The position numbers and the translations under genes are program-made. A stretch of 64,000 nucleotides of DNA from Dehalococcoidia bacterium (GTDB taxonomy: Bacteria; Chloroflexota; Dehalococcoidia; SZUA-161). Location of the stretch: positions 17,695 to 81,694 of the forward strand of contig JACWAE010000075.1 in the NCBI GenBank assembly GCA_014874385.1, written 5' to 3'. Below, piece after piece: positions 61,892-64,000 of the stretch (its first letter is position 1; each line of letters begins with the position of its first letter). The notes beneath the pieces were generated by a model. The model made no database searches and was not told the DNA's origin. It worked only from the letters and a program-made list of their open reading frames with translations.

Positions 61892-63304
61892 TCAAGAAAC
61901 GCAGCTAGCCTCCATGCCTCTCCTCATAGTTTCAACGAGATAGGCTATCTTATCTTTCTTATCAGGCCGCCTCATAGCTTCGGTGTTCCCGATAAGACAT
62001 GCCGATGACTCAAACAGTGTATCTATTATCTTAAGATTGTGCCTGGCGATAGTTGAGCCGGTCTCAGTGTTCTCGATGAGGACATCGGCGTCCTCGGGCA
62101 GAAATGCCTCGCTCGCCCCCCAAGTAGGGATAAGCTTATATGGCGCCAGATGATTGTCATGGGCATACTTATCGGCGATATTGACATACTCCGAAGCTAC
62201 TCGCAGCGCGGAGTCCCTTTTCATTTTCCTTAAATCGTCCGTGCTTGAAACGCGCAAATCCTTACTGACCACAGCGACAATCCTCACCTTGCCGAAGCCA
62301 AGGACAAGCACTTCATCCACCGGACTGGAAGGGAATCGAAAGAGGTGGTCCCTCAGCCAGTCCCTGCCCGTAATAGCCAGGTCGAAATTACCATTGGCTA
62401 CCTGTTGAGGCATATCCTGAGGTCTGATCACCTTGACCGTCACCCCGTCAAGGTCGCTCCGCGGCCTGTTGCTGGTTTTGCCTGCATTATAACCCTCTAT
62501 TTTGAGGCCAGCCTTGTTCAAGAAAGCCACAGCATGGCGCTGCTGGTGACCATCAGGCAGCGCCAGACAAACCGAAGACCCTCTCATGGCTGCAGGCTTT
62601 GAAGCAAAGCCTGCTTCAATGGCAGAAGGCTCCTTGACATAAGATTTCACGGCTTCCCCTGTTGAGAGCGAAGCCAGAAGAGGGCTCAAGTTTTTTCTCT
62701 CCAGACTATCCCTGTTGGCAACCAGGTAAGCACTGCTTTCCAGAAGTGCAGCCACCGGAATCAGGCCCTGCTCCTTAAGCTTTCTTGATGAAGTCTCAGC
62801 GATTATCGCCAGCTCCGCATTCTCCGGTGGGTATACCCCGGCTGACCCCCAAACGGGGAATATCTGGAATCTCCTCAGCCGCTGCTTCAAGGCGAAGACC
62901 TCGGCCAAGTTAGGGTATTCACTGACGATACGCAGACTATCGTTGTGGTTTTTCCATGCCTCCGATGAGGAGTATCCCGACGACCTGGCAGCCACAGCGT
63001 ACAGGTTTCGCCTCCCATAGCCTAAATCTCGAACCTTGACCACAGCCTCGCTGCGGTATTTAGCTAAAAGCTCCTCCACCCAGTCAAGGCGGCAGATGCC
63101 CAGGTCATAGTTACCTATAGCCACCTGGATGGCGATGTCCTTCTCATGGAACACCTTCAGAAAAAGGCCAGAGGTTCCCGGGCACTGCGGCCTGTAGGAG
63201 CGGGAACCATCGCAGTAATCGCTGACGTTAAGACCCGCTTCTTTCAGCAAGTCCGCTGTGCTGTCTTGAAGTTGACCTTTGGGCAAGGCAAGCTTTACTT
63301 GCAC
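61892..63304 (-). CDS. hisG: Tandem-fused short-form HisG (ATP phosphoribosyltransferase)
   Basis: 470 aa, twice the length of a short HisG. Unit 1 (about 1-225) has ALPKGQLQDS and GNYDLGI but a degraded PRPP loop (ETSSRKL, 170-176). Unit 2 (about 245-470) has an intact loop (TETGSTIARHNL, 413-424) and FDLAITGRDWL but a degraded start (ALPDGHQQ). The first enzyme of histidine synthesis, joining ATP and PRPP. Short HisG works with HisZ, encoded just upstream (10-bp overlap). Each unit keeps parts the other lost, so an intramolecular pseudo-dimer is plausible. Confidence 0.88.
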   Translation of the reverse strand: MQVKLALPKGQLQDSTADLLKEAGLNVSDYCDGSRSYRPQCPGTSGLFLKVFHEKDIAIQVAIGNYDLGICRLDWVEELLAKYRSEAVVKVRDLGYGRRNLYAVAARSSGYSSSEAWKNHNDSLRIVSEYPNLAEVFALKQRLRRFQIFPVWGSAGVYPPENAELAIIAETSSRKLKEQGLIPVAALLESSAYLVANRDSLERKNLSPLLASLSTGEAVKSYVKEPSAIEAGFASKPAAMRGSSVCLALPDGHQQRHAVAFLNKAGLKIEGYNAGKTSNRPRSDLDGVTVKVIRPQDMPQQVANGNFDLAITGRDWLRDHLFRFPSSPVDEVLVLGFGKVRIVAVVSKDLRVSSTDDLRKMKRDSALRVASEYVNIADKYAHDNHLAPYKLIPTWGASEAFLPEDADVLIENTETGSTIARHNLKIIDTLFESSACLIGNTEAMRRPDKKDKIAYLVETMRRGMEASCVS

Positions 63305-64000
63305 CTCGCCTCCTCAAGAAGCTTCAGTAACCCGGCAGGGGAGGACTTGAGCCGCTTTTTGCCACTCGACTGATCGAGCACCTCTATCCCTTCTCCACCG
63401 CGCATATTTACTACCCAGCGAAAATCAGCGGTCTCCCTGTAACCAAGGTCGAACTCAGCGATATAACCTGCGTCACGCAATTGACGGGCTAATGCCAGAG
63501 TGGGCTTGAGCCCTTCATCTTTCGCCCTGAGTAAAACCCTCTCTCGCCGCGGCACCTCTCTGGACAGTCCCATGAGCTCGTCAATATACAATGCGAACCC
63601 CGAGGCACAAATGTCCTTCCCCCCGACCAGGGGAATGAGTTCGTCGTATCGACCTCCTCCACCCAGCCTGCACCCTGAGCTATAGAACCCGAAGATAATG
63701 CCGGTATAGTACTCGAAGCCCCTCCCCGAGGTGAAATCTATCTGGTAGTCAAAACCCAAATTGGTCAGCAGGTTCGCAATCCTGGCAAGTTCATTCAGAC
63801 TGGGTTCGAGAGCAGGCAAAGATGAGCAGAAAACACCCCGCAGGTTTTCCACAAAGCCAGGGGAGTTCCCCTTCAAACCGAATAAGAGTTGCAGGTTCTT
63901 CCCCAGCTCAGGGTTCCCGCCCTTCAGGTCACCCAGCACACCCGGATTTCCCGAGAAGACCTGCTCCAGCACATCGGCCTCTTTCTCACCAGCCAACCCC
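63295..64000 (-). CDS. hisZ: ATP phosphoribosyltransferase regulatory subunit (5' end beyond window)
   Basis: A partial HisS-like paralog lacking tRNA synthetase function. Class II motifs are visible: GFDYQIDFTSGRGFEYYTGIIFGFY and RLGGGGRYDELIPL. The open frame reaches the window edge, so the start and the N-terminus are missing; the ATG at 63996 is internal. HisZ allosterically activates short HisG. First visible gene of the his operon, overlapping hisG by 10 bp. Confidence 0.9.
   Translation of the reverse strand, partial: GLAGEKEADVLEQVFSGNPGVLGDLKGGNPELGKNLQLLFGLKGNSPGFVENLRGVFCSSLPALEPSLNELARIANLLTNLGFDYQIDFTSGRGFEYYTGIIFGFYSSGCRLGGGGRYDELIPLVGGKDICASGFALYIDELMGLSREVPRRERVLLRAKDEGLKPTLALARQLRDAGYIAEFDLGYRETADFRWVVNMRGGEGIEVLDQSSGKKRLKSSPAGLLKLLEEARCK

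Overview
The window reads as the chromosome of an anaerobic, free-living bacterium with a compact, operon-rich genome. Starts are usually preceded by strong AGGAGG-type ribosome binding sites. A tungsten/molybdenum aldehyde:ferredoxin oxidoreductase with its own MoaD-like protein, a double-cubane-cluster reductase, a dicluster ferredoxin, a DUF2284 metal protein, a HisZ/short-HisG histidine pathway and many short intergenic palindromes all fit a Chloroflexota (Dehalococcoidia-like) organism. That placement is inference: no rRNA or phylogenetic marker was compared.

Layout. 1-3 kb: a leftward three-gene accessory operon (unknown protein, HD hydrolase, dual-specificity phosphatase) behind a strong promoter, then a gene remnant and a transglutaminase-like protein. 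3-8 kb: nucleotide kinase-like protein, HTH/coiled-coil protein, metallo-beta-lactamase hydrolase, patatin lipase and a ferredoxin gene that lacks a normal start codon and is absent from the ORF track, followed by about 0.9 kb without genes. 8-13 kb: argJ, two nitroreductase-type proteins, a methyltransferase and small proteins. 13-17.5 kb: a complete CUT1-type sugar ABC importer. 17.8-23.4 kb: argB-argD-argG-argH-rpe, convergent with rpmB. 23.5-31.4 kb: fatty-acid kinase-like fakA, recG, argS, gamma-carbonic anhydrase and an M20 deacylase. 31.5-36 kb: aldehyde oxidoreductase plus MoaD-like protein, then trpS-suhB. 36-38.4 kb: Ktr/Trk potassium uptake pair. 38.5-40 kb: a double-cubane reductase behind a leader with a short peptide ORF and an intrinsic terminator. 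40.2-43.7 kb: a CadC-like ArsR regulator, a P1B ATPase with an unusual CSC metal motif, an unknown small protein and a SemiSWEET. 43.7-57.9 kb: mostly single genes (CPA2 antiporter, thioesterase, DUF502-like, PPC, LUD, TIR-domain protein, HtrA-like protease, a duplicated-domain unknown, zinc-ribbon proteins, CrtC/AttH-like lipocalin, hemerythrin, SDR), separated by many palindromic repeats. 58-64 kb: a leftward histidine operon hisZ-hisG-PLC-hisD-hisC-hisB that runs off the right edge.

How the parts work together: argJ, argB, argD, argG and argH cover most of arginine synthesis and argS charges the product. The histidine operon is tightly coupled, but hisD is interrupted by an in-frame TGA and hisG is a tandem fusion of two HisG-like units that have decayed in complementary ways. 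The ArsR/ATPase pair shares a 14-bp upstream motif and looks like a metal-efflux module.

The most unusual signals are the tandem HisG, the split hisD, the CSC-type ATPase, the attenuator-like leader before the double-cubane reductase, a family of palindromes with a fixed outer arm (GTAGGGGC/GCCCCTAC) and a variable inner palindrome, and a solitary TIR protein sitting among those palindromes. No tRNA, rRNA, CRISPR array, transposase or integrase was recognised.
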